DNA of 64,000 nt. Source: an uncultured Bacteroidales bacterium (GTDB lineage Bacteria > Bacteroidota > Bacteroidia > Bacteroidales > UBA932). Of the stretch, positions 33,900 through 42,423 are shown one piece after another (the first letter of the stretch is position 1; each line of letters begins with the position of its first letter). Both the position numbers and the translations under genes were made by a program. The stretch covers positions 1 to 64,000 of the forward strand of contig CAKULN010000011.1 in the NCBI GenBank assembly GCA_934667175.1, written 5' to 3'. The notes below the pieces were generated by a model, which searched no databases, was not told where the DNA came from, and was given only the letters and a program-made list of their open reading frames with translations.

Positions 33900-35446
33900 T
33901 AATTTTTTAGCTTGTTTGTGATGTCGATGTCGTAGTAAGTCCCGACGAAACCGTGGAATTCTTTCTTCATATCTTCCAGAATTTCAGGATTATCAGCGGC
34001 TATGTCGTGCCGTTGCATCCTGTCTTTGGCAACATTGAACAAAACATAGTCTGGAACATTTCCAAGATCTACCTTCTTTGTCTTTCTGTATGCGGGACCG
34101 TAGTACGGTGGGATCATGATGTAGTCTCCCTTTCGCATCGCAAGACGGCTTTTGGCCTCGACAATCAGTGACTTGCGCCCCTTGCCTTTGCCAAGGAACG
34201 CGTTTAGATAGTTTTGGGAATCAAGGTTGTCAGGGGTTTCGGCTCCTATCAATGATGCCAGAGACGCATAATAGTCAAGCTGGGACACGAGCTCATTGGA
34301 GACCACCCTGCGGGTATGTCCTTTCCACCAAATGATCATCGGGACGTGAGCGCCTCCGTCATAAAGACTGTATTTCCCACCGCGAAGTTTTCCGTAGGCG
34401 TCATGATCATTCCTATGTTCGTAAGCCTGATCGACATAACCATCTTGAAGGACAGGCCCGTTGTCAGAAGTGAAAATCACGAGTGTGTTGTCGAGAATGC
34501 CCTTTTTCTCCAGATAACTGAGAACTTCGCCTACACACCAGTCAGCCTCCACGACAGCGTCTCCCCTTGGCCCAAGATTAGTAGCTCCCACAAACCTCTG
34601 GTTAGGGGTGCGCGGAACATGTGGCTGGTGCAGACCATAATAAAGGAAGAACGGCTTGCTTTCATCGCGCGTGTCGATGTAAGTCTTCACCTTGTCTACG
34701 AAATAGTCTGCCATATCCTCGTCCACCCAACGTGCCTTTTGTCCGCCACGCATATACCCGATGCGAGGTATTCCATTGATGATGGCCTCGTTGTGATGAT
34801 GATCCCACATCATCCGAATCATGTCCAAGTCTTTTTTCCCGTCAGGCTCTCCCGGAAAATTGTGCTTGTAGCTGACCTCGATCGGATCATTCGGATCAAG
34901 ATTCAGGACATCACCGTTTTCCACATAGACTGTCGGCACCCTGTCATTCGTCGCAGCGATCAGACATGAATAGTCAAATCCTATGTCATTGGCGCAAGGA
35001 TAGATATGTTTGTTCCAGTCAAGGTTCCCATTGCCCATGCCTAGGTGCCACTTGCCGATCGCCCCTGTCTGGTAGCCGTTGGCCTGCATCATCTTGGGAA
35101 TTGTCGGCATGTCTGTTGATATCAGCAGGGGAGCGTCTCCCGGAAGAATCCTGGCATCAGCGTTTCTCCATGGATATTCTCCTGTAAGGAGGCCGTAACG
35201 GCTTGGAGTCGATGTGGCCGATGTCGCGTATGCATTGTTGAAAATCACACCGTTTGATGCCAGAGAGTCTATGTGGGGAGTCGGTATCGTACCGTATCCG
35301 TATGCACTCACATCGCCAATCCCCAAGTCATCTGCTATGATGAGAAGTATGTTGGGTTTCTGTGGCTTGTGAACCTTAGCGTCAGCGCATGTCACTCCGG
35401 CCACTACCGGAAGTGCCGCAAGTCCGATCAGTGATTTGGTTTTCAT
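33896..35446 (-). CDS. Formylglycine-dependent sulfatase (Ser type)
   Basis: A 516-aa arylsulfatase-like enzyme with a signal peptide (MKTKSLIGLAALPVVAGVTC). The metal-site motif NILLIIADDLGIGDV and the activation motif STPSRYGLLTGEYPW (SxPSR, Ser in place of Cys) are present, as are GKWHLGMG and FTSDNGPVLQDG. Ser-type sulfatases need the radical-SAM maturase anSME, not encoded in this window. It would act on sulfated glycans or mucin in the periplasm or beyond; substrate is unknown. TAACTTTG on the minus strand (35488 to 35481) is a good -7 box 35 bases before the ATG. It is isolated, with no SusCD pair next to it other than the receptor scrap beyond its 3' end. Confidence 0.92.
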   Translation of the reverse strand: MKTKSLIGLAALPVVAGVTCADAKVHKPQKPNILLIIADDLGIGDVSAYGYGTIPTPHIDSLASNGVIFNNAYATSATSTPSRYGLLTGEYPWRNADARILPGDAPLLISTDMPTIPKMMQANGYQTGAIGKWHLGMGNGNLDWNKHIYPCANDIGFDYSCLIAATNDRVPTVYVENGDVLNLDPNDPIEVSYKHNFPGEPDGKKDLDMIRMMWDHHHNEAIINGIPRIGYMRGGQKARWVDEDMADYFVDKVKTYIDTRDESKPFFLYYGLHQPHVPRTPNQRFVGATNLGPRGDAVVEADWCVGEVLSYLEKKGILDNTLVIFTSDNGPVLQDGYVDQAYEHRNDHDAYGKLRGGKYSLYDGGAHVPMIIWWKGHTRRVVSNELVSQLDYYASLASLIGAETPDNLDSQNYLNAFLGKGKGRKSLIVEAKSRLAMRKGDYIMIPPYYGPAYRKTKKVDLGNVPDYVLFNVAKDRMQRHDIAADNPEILEDMKKEFHGFVGTYYDIDITNKLKNY

Positions 35447-35480
35447 ATAAATGCTTGTATTATTTCCCGAAATAAACAGA

Positions 35481-35488
35481 ACAAAGTT
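35481..35488 (-). promoter_or_regulatory. -7 box of the sulfatase gene
   Basis: The minus strand reads TAACTTTG, an exact TAnnTTTG, about 35 bases before the sulfatase ATG. Confidence 0.7.
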
Positions 35489-35499
35489 ACGTTTTTCCG

Positions 35500-35690
35500 G
35501 CGATTATTCAATTTTTCTTTATCGTTGTCAGGCAGTATGGACCAATGTAGGTGTTGATGTTCTCAGGTCTGTGCAGGAAGATTGTAGCCACGTCGGCGTC
35601 TTCCGGAACCTCGATGTACGAACGATTCCTTAACGACAGCCGAGGCTGAGAAGACAGCGAGAACAGGTTGGCTCCAAGCAGCAGTGTGAG
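35500..35690 (-). pseudogene. Decayed 3' end of a GT83-type glycosyltransferase
   Basis: It matches the 3' end of the intact glycosyltransferase gene (about 37750-38110) in two blocks. One covers the CGATTATTCA...GTCAGGCAGTA end. A second, after an internal deletion of roughly 160 bases, covers the segment encoding VPEGTDVATVFLHRPENIDA and the following residues. Many substitutions and frame breaks show long decay. It abuts the stop of the intact lipocalin gene. Confidence 0.85.
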
Positions 35691-35692
35691 TG

Positions 35693-36226
35693 TTAACGGT
35701 TGCGGCTTTGCGGCACCTTGATGAGGCGGGTGGTGTCGTAGCCTCGGTGTCTGGCTTCAGCGACGTACTTGTTGACGGTGTCTTGGGATGGGCTTGGGGT
35801 GCGGGACAGAATCCAGAGGTAGCTGTCGTTTGAACTTCCCACGAGGGCGGTGGTGTAGTCATCGTCAATCATCAGAATCCTGTAGTCGGAGTAGAAGAAC
35901 ATGAAGAAGGACACTCTTAAGAGGGCGGGGGCGGCTTCCGGATTCGGTTGTTTGGCCTTGCCGTGGGCTGTCTTTGATTTCCCGTCCAACCAGCCGGTAT
36001 TCAGAACTTCGATCTTGCCGTCATCCCGGAGGACATATTCAGCGCGGACATCGGTCATTCCTCTTTCAAAGGAGTGGTCGTATCTGGCGATTTCGTACCA
36101 TGTTCCGAGATAGCGTGAGAGATCAAGCTTGGCAACGGGGGTGTTGTCGATGTTGCCTGCGTGCAGGGACATAGGGAGCAATGCTGATGCGGACATCACT
36201 GCCAACAATTTTAGGATACTTCGCAT
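35693..36226 (-). CDS. blc: Lipocalin (Blc-like)
   Basis: 177 aa from the ATG beginning the signal peptide MRSILKLLAVMSASALLPMS (cleavage near LHAG). The lipocalin signature LGTWYEIARYDHSFERG and the family segments MTDVRAEYVLRDDGKIEVLN, DDDYTTALVGSSNDSYLWIL and the closing YVAEARHRGYDTTRLIKV are all present. Unlike E. coli Blc it has no lipobox, so it is probably soluble in the periplasm. Blc-type lipocalins bind lysophospholipids or fatty acids. A near -7 box, CATATTTG, lies on the minus strand at 36282-36275. Its 3' half is duplicated 2.3 kb away. Confidence 0.9.
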   Translation of the reverse strand: MRSILKLLAVMSASALLPMSLHAGNIDNTPVAKLDLSRYLGTWYEIARYDHSFERGMTDVRAEYVLRDDGKIEVLNTGWLDGKSKTAHGKAKQPNPEAAPALLRVSFFMFFYSDYRILMIDDDYTTALVGSSNDSYLWILSRTPSPSQDTVNKYVAEARHRGYDTTRLIKVPQSRNR

Positions 36227-36325
36227 GATTTTAGGTTTTAATGTTATTGTAATTATTGGACAGTCAGTAATTTGCAAATATGATGCCTGATGTCTTTCCT
36301 AGCATATCATACCCATGTGCGAATG

Positions 36326-36372
36326 CTGCCCTCAAGATAAGGCAGCATAACATCCTTTGCAATCTCGTCATT
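36326..36372 (-). pseudogene. Scrap of a second Rpn-family nuclease gene
   Basis: GCTGCCCTCAAGATAAGGCA followed by GCATAACATCCTTTGCAATC is nearly the same as 36630-36675 inside the intact Rpn gene, where the segment encodes DEMLPYLEGSEL. Only about 45 bases survive. Confidence 0.7.
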
Positions 36373-36444
36373 CCATGGGAAGTGACAAGAATATCACAGT
36401 TTAAAAACGTTGATTAGTAGATTAATAGGCAATACCCTCGTATT

Positions 36445-37533
36445 TTACTTGAGTGCCTCCACCTGCTCAGCCGTCAGCCCCGTGACGCTGACAATCTGTG
36501 CCAGAGGCATCCCGATGCCCAGCAAAGCCATGGCCACCTCGGTCTTACCCTCGGTCTTACCCTCAGCCTTACCCTCGGCCAGCCATTTCTCCTTGCCTTC
36601 CCGAAGTCCCCTGCGGTAGCCCTGCAACTCGCTGCCCTCAAGATAAGGCAGCATCTCATCCTTTGAAATCATATCACTGAAATAACTTTCTATCTGCTCG
36701 TTACTAAGTCCGCGAATGCGCATCGCCCCTTCCAACTCCTTGAACCAAGGACCATTTGCAGCAGCGGTTCTTGCAAAGATACTGAAATTTCTGAATATCC
36801 TGCACCATCCTGCGACGGGGCTGTCATATTCCTGAGCGTAGCGCATAATCCTCGGAAGTTCCAGAAGGTGGAAAGACATCTGGTTGCCGAACACCTCTCC
36901 AGTCTCGATCTCCAACGTGTGATACTGGTAAAGGATCTTGTCCTCTGGTGAATTAAGGTGTGAATCCTCGTAGTTCATGATGCAGACAACCTTGACGGGG
37001 GAGAGGGCATACTTCTTGTCTCCAGCCTTCATCTGCTTGGCCACGAGTCTCGAACCGTAGTAGAACAACCTGTCGCGCTGATCCGACCGTGTAGTCTTCT
37101 GCATCTCGCACAGGAACGTACTCCCATCGGAAGTCTTACAGAGCAGGTCGAAGATAACCTTCTTGTCAATAGGCTCTAGGCCAAGCCGTTCAGTGCTCTG
37201 GAACTCTACTGACGTGATGCTTTCCTGCAATATGTCGTTGAGAAGCAAAATGAGCAGATTAGGATGGCTCTGAAACACATACTTGAATGCCCAGTCGCAA
37301 GTGAGGTCAAGATATTCAGACACAGCCATCTTCCTCGCCAGTTCGTCCTTTTCCTCTTCTGTCATGCTCCGGAAGAGCTCCCGCTTTTCCATAAGTCTCC
37401 GGCATTGGCGGTAGCGCTTGAGGTACTCCAGTTCCTCTTCGCATACGGTTGTTTTGCCTGCAATGTCACGATTGTCTTCCTTTTCGGTCACCATGCCCTT
37501 TGCCGTAGTGGCCGTGCTTTTTGAATTTCTCAT
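36445..37533 (-). CDS. Rpn-family PD-(D/E)XK nuclease (often called a transposase)
   Basis: 362 aa. The nuclease core has LTCDWAFKYVFQSHPNLLILLLNDIL, then the catalytic pattern VIFDLLCKTSDGSTFLCEMQK (Asp and ExQ/K) and RLFYYGSRLVAKQM, as in the RecA-independent recombination-promoting nucleases (Rpn) and the PD-(D/E)XK transposase family. Near the C-terminus EGKAEGKTEGKTE is encoded by 12-bp tandem repeats (about 36538-36590), a common unstable feature of this family. The N-terminal ~35 residues are charged and poorly conserved, so a later start is possible. A scrap of a paralogue lies just behind it. Such genes spread and decay often. Confidence 0.82.
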   Translation of the reverse strand: MRNSKSTATTAKGMVTEKEDNRDIAGKTTVCEEELEYLKRYRQCRRLMEKRELFRSMTEEEKDELARKMAVSEYLDLTCDWAFKYVFQSHPNLLILLLNDILQESITSVEFQSTERLGLEPIDKKVIFDLLCKTSDGSTFLCEMQKTTRSDQRDRLFYYGSRLVAKQMKAGDKKYALSPVKVVCIMNYEDSHLNSPEDKILYQYHTLEIETGEVFGNQMSFHLLELPRIMRYAQEYDSPVAGWCRIFRNFSIFARTAAANGPWFKELEGAMRIRGLSNEQIESYFSDMISKDEMLPYLEGSELQGYRRGLREGKEKWLAEGKAEGKTEGKTEVAMALLGIGMPLAQIVSVTGLTAEQVEALK

Positions 37534-37755
37534 AGTAAATGAATGGATTAATGGTTATTTATCTATCAGATCCGGAGCCCATTCTCCGGAACACCTCCGC
37601 AAAATCGGCATTGTAAACGTAAAAAATGAAAAGAAACAGAAAAATCGTCTAAAGAAACAGAAATATTTTTTCTTTATGTAACGAGTAGTGACGGTTGGCC
37701 GCTTACTGAACATTCCCAGAATGCCAGTTGAACATAATTACATTTTCTCCAACGA

Positions 37756-39474
37756 TTATTCAGTCTTGATCGTCGTCAGGCAGTAAGGACCCGCGTAAAG
37801 CACGGTGCCACGGCTGAAGAGTTGCTGGAGCGTAGGAGCGTTCTCTAACTTGGAGGTGGTAGTGATGATTGTCAGTGGCTTGTCGGAAGCGAGTGCGTCT
37901 TTGACGAGGCGGTCCGGCTCCTTGCCGTAGTCGGTGATCTGGCGGCCGATGTAGGCGTCGATGTTTTCCGGCCTGTGCAGGAAGACTGTCGCCACGTCGG
38001 TGCCTTCCGGAACTTTGGTGCAGATCGCTCCGTAGCCGATGTACGGGTTGATGTCCTTGATGACGGCTGAGGCGGAGAAGACAGCAAGAAACAGGCTGGC
38101 ACCAAGCAGCAGGATGGGAATATTCCAGACTTTACGTTTGACGAGGAAGCATATTCCTAGAATATTTGCTAATGTCAGCAGTATGATGCCGTTGATTACC
38201 GGTGCCTCGCGGGCGAAAGGATATTCACTCAGAAGGTCCTCCACCGCTGGGATGCGTACCGCCCCGAAGAGAAGAAGCAATGCGGCCAATCCGATGATAG
38301 TGAATATGATCGAGAATATTCCGACAGACCATCTCATCCACCATCGCTCCCCGATGCGGCCAATCACGATCGGAAACAGATAGACGCTGAACGGGAAGAC
38401 CGGCACAAGGTAGATCGGGAGCTTGGAACTGAATGAGGACAGCATCGCTATGGTGGCGATGATCGTGCAGAGAAATAAAACCTCTAAGTCGGAACGCGCG
38501 GGAACATATTCCTTTGCACGCTGGTTAATGTCTGCCTTTGCGCCCTCTGTTACATTTGAGTTGTGCGAAAGGGTGGCTTCCCTTGTAGGTAGCAGTGACG
38601 CAACAAAACTTCCGACCAGCAGCAGGCAGTACGGTGCCAGACACCATAAGATGGCTACGAGATAGAACCAGAACGGCTTTGCATGGGTGAATGCGTTGAC
38701 TGCCCGCCCGACTGTCTGTTTGACCAGCAGATTGTCGATGTACTCTGGGCCGCCCTCGAACCAAACGCATCCGAGCCAGACGACCGCAAGTCCAGCGATG
38801 ATGCCCCAAGTCTTAAGTCCTAGATACTTGCCGAATCCTTTCCAGTCCCGTTTCACAGCGAGGAACACGGCTATTGCCAGCGGAGGCATCAGAAGACCCA
38901 CAGGCCCCTTTGTGAAAAGCGCGAGGAATATCCACACGGGAAGCATCACGGAATCAGATTTCCGGCTGCCCTCCTTGGTGTACATCCTGTAGAACGTCCA
39001 GAGAGCAAGAACGATGAACAGGCACATCAGCATGTCCATCCTCAGTACGATCATGGTTCCGAGGAACATAACGCACGTCAGTGTCATTCCGGCCATTGCC
39101 ATCCTGCTCATCACCGACTTGCCTTTCATCACCCATTTGTCCATTATCCCAACGATGCCGAACGCAGGAATCAGCGAGAACATCGAAAGAGCGAGGCAAC
39201 TATGGTGGCCGAACAGCAGCTTGCACAGCATCACAATCCAAAAATAGAGCGGAGGTTTGTCCGCGTAAGGGATGCCGTGGTTGTAAAACGCGAATATATG
39301 TCCGTTCGCGATAGCCTCGTCTGCTATGCTGAGGTATCTCAATTCGTTGGAAGGAGTGAAATCCCTCGTCATCATTATCGGGAATAGGCAAACGAATGTG
39401 AAGGCGAAAACCGCCATCAAGGGGTGGCGGGTGAATATGTTGCCTTGACTTGTCTTAAGACTGTCATTTAGCAT
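37756..39474 (-). CDS. ArnT/PMT-type membrane glycosyltransferase (GT83)
   Basis: A 572-aa integral membrane protein with about twelve helices. FTPSNELRYLSIADEAIANG and YADKPPLYFWIVMLCKLLFG place the catalytic acidic residue in the first periplasmic loop, as in ArnT. It probably transfers a sugar from a polyprenyl-phosphate carrier to lipid A or another envelope acceptor. Its start overlaps the stop of the LAB_N gene by 11 bases and the GT2 gene precedes that, so the three form one operon: carrier loading, membrane transfer and final transfer. A decayed copy of its 3' end lies at 35.5-35.7 kb. Confidence 0.87.
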   Translation of the reverse strand: MLNDSLKTSQGNIFTRHPLMAVFAFTFVCLFPIMMTRDFTPSNELRYLSIADEAIANGHIFAFYNHGIPYADKPPLYFWIVMLCKLLFGHHSCLALSMFSLIPAFGIVGIMDKWVMKGKSVMSRMAMAGMTLTCVMFLGTMIVLRMDMLMCLFIVLALWTFYRMYTKEGSRKSDSVMLPVWIFLALFTKGPVGLLMPPLAIAVFLAVKRDWKGFGKYLGLKTWGIIAGLAVVWLGCVWFEGGPEYIDNLLVKQTVGRAVNAFTHAKPFWFYLVAILWCLAPYCLLLVGSFVASLLPTREATLSHNSNVTEGAKADINQRAKEYVPARSDLEVLFLCTIIATIAMLSSFSSKLPIYLVPVFPFSVYLFPIVIGRIGERWWMRWSVGIFSIIFTIIGLAALLLLFGAVRIPAVEDLLSEYPFAREAPVINGIILLTLANILGICFLVKRKVWNIPILLLGASLFLAVFSASAVIKDINPYIGYGAICTKVPEGTDVATVFLHRPENIDAYIGRQITDYGKEPDRLVKDALASDKPLTIITTTSKLENAPTLQQLFSRGTVLYAGPYCLTTIKTE

Positions 39475-40114
39475 CTGAAGATTCTTTTTTGCCTGGCCCC
39501 AAGACCAGATTCCTTATATAAACCACAAAACCGAACACTTGACCGAGGATCAGCACAGGGTCAAGACGGATGATTCCATAAATGATGATCATTCCGGATC
39601 CGACAATACTGATGAGCCAGAAGCCTGCCGGCAGCACCGACATGTGCCTGCGGTGCGAGTAGATGAACTGGTAGATAAAGCGAAGAGTAAACATCAGCTG
39701 GCCTGTCGAGCCGAACACCACGAGCCAAATAGGAATGTCGCTGTTGCGGAAAAAGTTTTGTGAATATTCCTGAGCGTCTTTTAGCAGTAGTAGTGCCGCG
39801 ACAAACGGAAGTGCCGGCAGCAGGATCTTCGTCATAGTCTTCATCCTATGCCAGATACCGTTGGTGTTCAGGTTCCAAAGATAAATGAAGTAGGCGATGA
39901 ACTGACCGAGGATGATGGAGAAGTCATTCCTCAGGACTCCGTAGATGAACATAAGGCACGCCCCGATCACGCTGAAAATCCAGTACGAGACAGGCGAGAC
40001 CGACTTGTGTGCCATCTCTGATTTCAGCCATTGGAGCGTGGTCCTAAGTCCGAAGAATGCCTGGGCCGAGAATCCTAGGGTGAGGGTAAGCCATGTGGGA
40101 ATGTTCTCAAACAT
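39464..40114 (-). CDS. Double LAB_N domain membrane protein
   Basis: A 216-aa inner-membrane protein with two repeats of the domain named after the N-terminus of lipid A disaccharide synthase: residues ~7-75 (LGFSAQAFFGLRTTLQWLKSE, VSYWIFSVIGACLMFIYGVL) and ~130-205 (FGSTGQLMFTLRFIYQFIYS, GFWLISIVGSGMIIIYGIIR). About six helices are predicted. It lies between a GT2 and a GT83 gene with tight spacing, the position of ArnE/ArnF-like flippase subunits in Gram-negative lipid A modification operons. A role in moving or presenting the lipid-linked sugar is inferred. Confidence 0.85.
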   Translation of the reverse strand: MFENIPTWLTLTLGFSAQAFFGLRTTLQWLKSEMAHKSVSPVSYWIFSVIGACLMFIYGVLRNDFSIILGQFIAYFIYLWNLNTNGIWHRMKTMTKILLPALPFVAALLLLKDAQEYSQNFFRNSDIPIWLVVFGSTGQLMFTLRFIYQFIYSHRRHMSVLPAGFWLISIVGSGMIIIYGIIRLDPVLILGQVFGFVVYIRNLVLGPGKKESSDAK

Positions 40115-40125
40115 ATTCCTGAAGA

Positions 40126-40869
40126 TTAATTCCGTTCACCGACATTGCTATCCCCGACTGAATAGTTGATGTACCGTGGCTTCATCCATCTGTAGGCGAA
40201 GCAGTCCGCGAACGGGCCCCAGAGTCTGTTCCAAAGGTGGAACTTGGATGTCCCGGCTACACGTGGGAAGTGCCTCACGGGTACCTGACCGAAACTTCCG
40301 CCTTCTTGTAGTAGGATCAGCGCGGGCAGGAATCTGTGCATTCCCTTGAACATCGGGATTCTCTTGGCCGCGTCCGTGCGGATGATCTTGAGAGGACAGC
40401 CGGTGTCCTTGGCTCCATCGTGAGTCATCATATTCCTGAATCCGTTGGCGATTTTGGACTGGATCCGTTTAAATGCGGTGTCCTTGCGGTTCGCCCTGTA
40501 GCCGGTCATCAGAGTGTGCTCCTTCATCCCGTCCAGCAGGAGGTTGAAGTCCTCCGGAGTGGTTTGAAGGTCAGCGTCCATGTAGCCGACATATTCGGAG
40601 AAAGCATAGTCGAATCCGGCCTTGATTGCTGCGCTGAGTCCAGCGTTCTTGGAGAAACTGATGTAGAAGATGTCCTTGTTCCGGGAGCATACCTCTTGGA
40701 TCAGTTTGAGGCTGCCGTCCTTCGATCCATCGTCCACGAACAGCGCGCACGTTGGGACCTTGCTATGAGGAATGAACTCAGACAGAGCCTTTTCCAGATT
40801 GTGGATGTTGTCCTCCTCATTGAAGACCGGCACCACGATAGTAAGGGAATATTCAGATGTTCTGTTCAT
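40126..40869 (-). CDS. Polyprenyl-phosphate glycosyltransferase, GT2 (ArnC/DPM1-like)
   Basis: A 247-aa GT-A fold enzyme: LTIVVPVFNEEDNIHNLEKAL (nucleotide-sugar site), CALFVDDGSKDGSLKLI, SFSKNAGLSAAIKAGFDYAF and YMDADLQTTPEDFNLLLDG (DxD-like metal site). KDTGCPLKIIRTDAAKRIPMF and FLPALILLQEGGSFGQVPVRH are typical of the ArnC/dolichol-phosphate-mannose group. It lacks the long membrane tail of ArnC, so it is probably peripheral. It would make the undecaprenyl-phosphate sugar used by the GT83 enzyme. First gene of the operon. Confidence 0.88.
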   Translation of the reverse strand: MNRTSEYSLTIVVPVFNEEDNIHNLEKALSEFIPHSKVPTCALFVDDGSKDGSLKLIQEVCSRNKDIFYISFSKNAGLSAAIKAGFDYAFSEYVGYMDADLQTTPEDFNLLLDGMKEHTLMTGYRANRKDTAFKRIQSKIANGFRNMMTHDGAKDTGCPLKIIRTDAAKRIPMFKGMHRFLPALILLQEGGSFGQVPVRHFPRVAGTSKFHLWNRLWGPFADCFAYRWMKPRYINYSVGDSNVGERN

Positions 40870-40932
40870 GAGTGCAATATTTAGTCTTAAGAAATTAAGA
40901 TTTTTTATTTGACAAAATATTGCTTGAAGGGT

Positions 40933-42309
40933 TTAAAGCAGCCTTTTGACCATCTTGAAGAACCTGTAAGGCATGTACCTGAACGGCAGATCCAGCCACG
41001 TCGGTGTGATTACGACGGCCCGATAGTGCGTGAACGCGTCGAAACTGCGTTTGTGGTGGTAGCTGCCGAGGCCGGAGTTTCCCACTCCACCGAACGGAAT
41101 ATTCTCGTTGGCGATGTGCATGATCGTGTCGTTGATGCAGGCTCCACCGGAGGATGTGTGGCGAAGGACGTGATCCCCTTGGCTTCCAAAATAGTACAGA
41201 GCCAGCGGCTTTTCCCTTGATGTCACGAATGAGATGACCTCATTGATGTCCTTGAACGTCTGCACCGGGAAGATTGGCCCGAAGATCTCCTCACGCATCA
41301 CCGGAGCGTCCGGTGAGACCTCATCCAGAACTGTAGGCTCAAAGTACCTTTCCTCACGCTCGGTTAGGCCTCCGAAAGCGATCCGCCCGTCTTTAAGATA
41401 ACCCTCAAGGCGGTCGAAAGCCTTGTCGTTCACGATTCTGACAAAGTGCTTAGTCTCATGCGGATTGTCTCCGAGAAGAGTCTTGAAGTTGATTTTCAGT
41501 TCTTTAATGAACTCGTCCTTGATGTCCTCGTGAAGCATCAGATAGTCCGGAGCAATGCAGGTCTGCCCAGCGTTGAGGCTTTTTCCCCACGCGATACGTT
41601 TCGCTGCCACCTTGATGTCAGCGTCCTTGTCCACGATGCACGGGCTCTTTCCACCGAGTTCCAGCACGACCGGCGTAAGGTTCTTAGCGGCGGCTTCCAT
41701 CACGATCCTTCCGAGCGACGGGCTGCCGGTGAAAAATATGAGATCCCAGCGTTCAGCCAGCAGGGCTGAGTTGACCTCGCGGTTCCCTTGGACGACAGCG
41801 ACATATTCATCGCTGAAAGTGTCCTCGATCATTTGCTGGGTGACCTTGGAGACGTTCGGGACGTAAGGTGATGGTTTCAGGACCGCTGTGCAACCGGAGG
41901 AGATGGCACCAACGAGCGGAGTAAGAAGCAGCTGCACCGGGTAGTTCCACGGTGAGATGATCAGCGCTGTACCAAGCGGCTCGCTGATGATCCTGCTTCG
42001 TGACGGGAACATCTTCAGCGGAGTGGGGACCCTTCGCGGCCTGCTCCATTTCCGGATGTCATGAATATGGCTGCGTATCTCTCCGAGCAGTATGCTGACC
42101 TCTGTCAGATAAGCCTCCTCGTAGGACTTGTGAAGGTCCGTCCACAGGGCCTCGCACAGCGGCTTCTCCCATTTGCGCACCGCCGCCTCGAACGCCTTGA
42201 GCCGCTCCTGCCGCCATTTCACGTCAAGTGTGGCCCCGCTTCTGAAAAAGCGTTCCTGCCGCTCCCTTATCTCCTTTATCCTTTCAACCGAAGTATTATC
42301 CAACATCAT
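40933..42309 (-). CDS. Aldehyde dehydrogenase (class 3-like)
   Basis: A 458-aa NAD(P)-dependent aldehyde dehydrogenase. It has ISPWNYPVQLLLTPLVGAI, FFTGSPSLGRIVMEAAAKN (cofactor Gly motif), VVLELGGKSPCIVDKDAD (general base Glu) and SLNAGQTCIAPDYLMLHED (nucleophile Cys). The short length and the YRPRRVPTPLK-like segment (WSRPRRVPTPLKMFPSRS) fit the class 3 group that oxidises fatty or aromatic aldehydes; it may be membrane associated through its C-terminus (FRYMPYRFFKMVKRLL). Two adjacent ATG codons (42309 and 42306) are equally possible. TACCTTTG on the minus strand (42340-42333) is its -7 box. Confidence 0.9.
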   Translation of the reverse strand: MMLDNTSVERIKEIRERQERFFRSGATLDVKWRQERLKAFEAAVRKWEKPLCEALWTDLHKSYEEAYLTEVSILLGEIRSHIHDIRKWSRPRRVPTPLKMFPSRSRIISEPLGTALIISPWNYPVQLLLTPLVGAISSGCTAVLKPSPYVPNVSKVTQQMIEDTFSDEYVAVVQGNREVNSALLAERWDLIFFTGSPSLGRIVMEAAAKNLTPVVLELGGKSPCIVDKDADIKVAAKRIAWGKSLNAGQTCIAPDYLMLHEDIKDEFIKELKINFKTLLGDNPHETKHFVRIVNDKAFDRLEGYLKDGRIAFGGLTEREERYFEPTVLDEVSPDAPVMREEIFGPIFPVQTFKDINEVISFVTSREKPLALYYFGSQGDHVLRHTSSGGACINDTIMHIANENIPFGGVGNSGLGSYHHKRSFDAFTHYRAVVITPTWLDLPFRYMPYRFFKMVKRLL

Positions 42310-42332
42310 GATGCTTTACGAATATGTCGCCT

Positions 42333-42410
42333 CAAAGGTAGTGATTTACTCTTGATATTCAGAACCCACATCCTCTGTTTCCGAATATTTCCACTTTATG
42401 ACTACCTTTG
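42333..42410. promoter_or_regulatory. Divergent -7 boxes for ALDH and the MATE pump
   Basis: The same octamer TACCTTTG occurs on the minus strand (42340 to 42333) for ALDH and on the plus strand (42403-42410) for the MATE gene. The plus box lies 14 bases before ATG 42424, leaving almost no leader. Confidence 0.65.
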
Positions 42411-42423
42411 CCGTATGGACGCG

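Noticed and set aside
36445..37533. Calling the Rpn gene an active insertion sequence
   Set aside because: No terminal inverted repeats or target duplications are seen, and the fold is a PD-(D/E)XK nuclease, not a DDE or tyrosine transposase.
42061..42423. N-terminal extension of the MATE protein into the ALDH gene
   Set aside because: The frame is open, but the extra residues do not resemble MATE proteins and the promoter box lies downstream of them.
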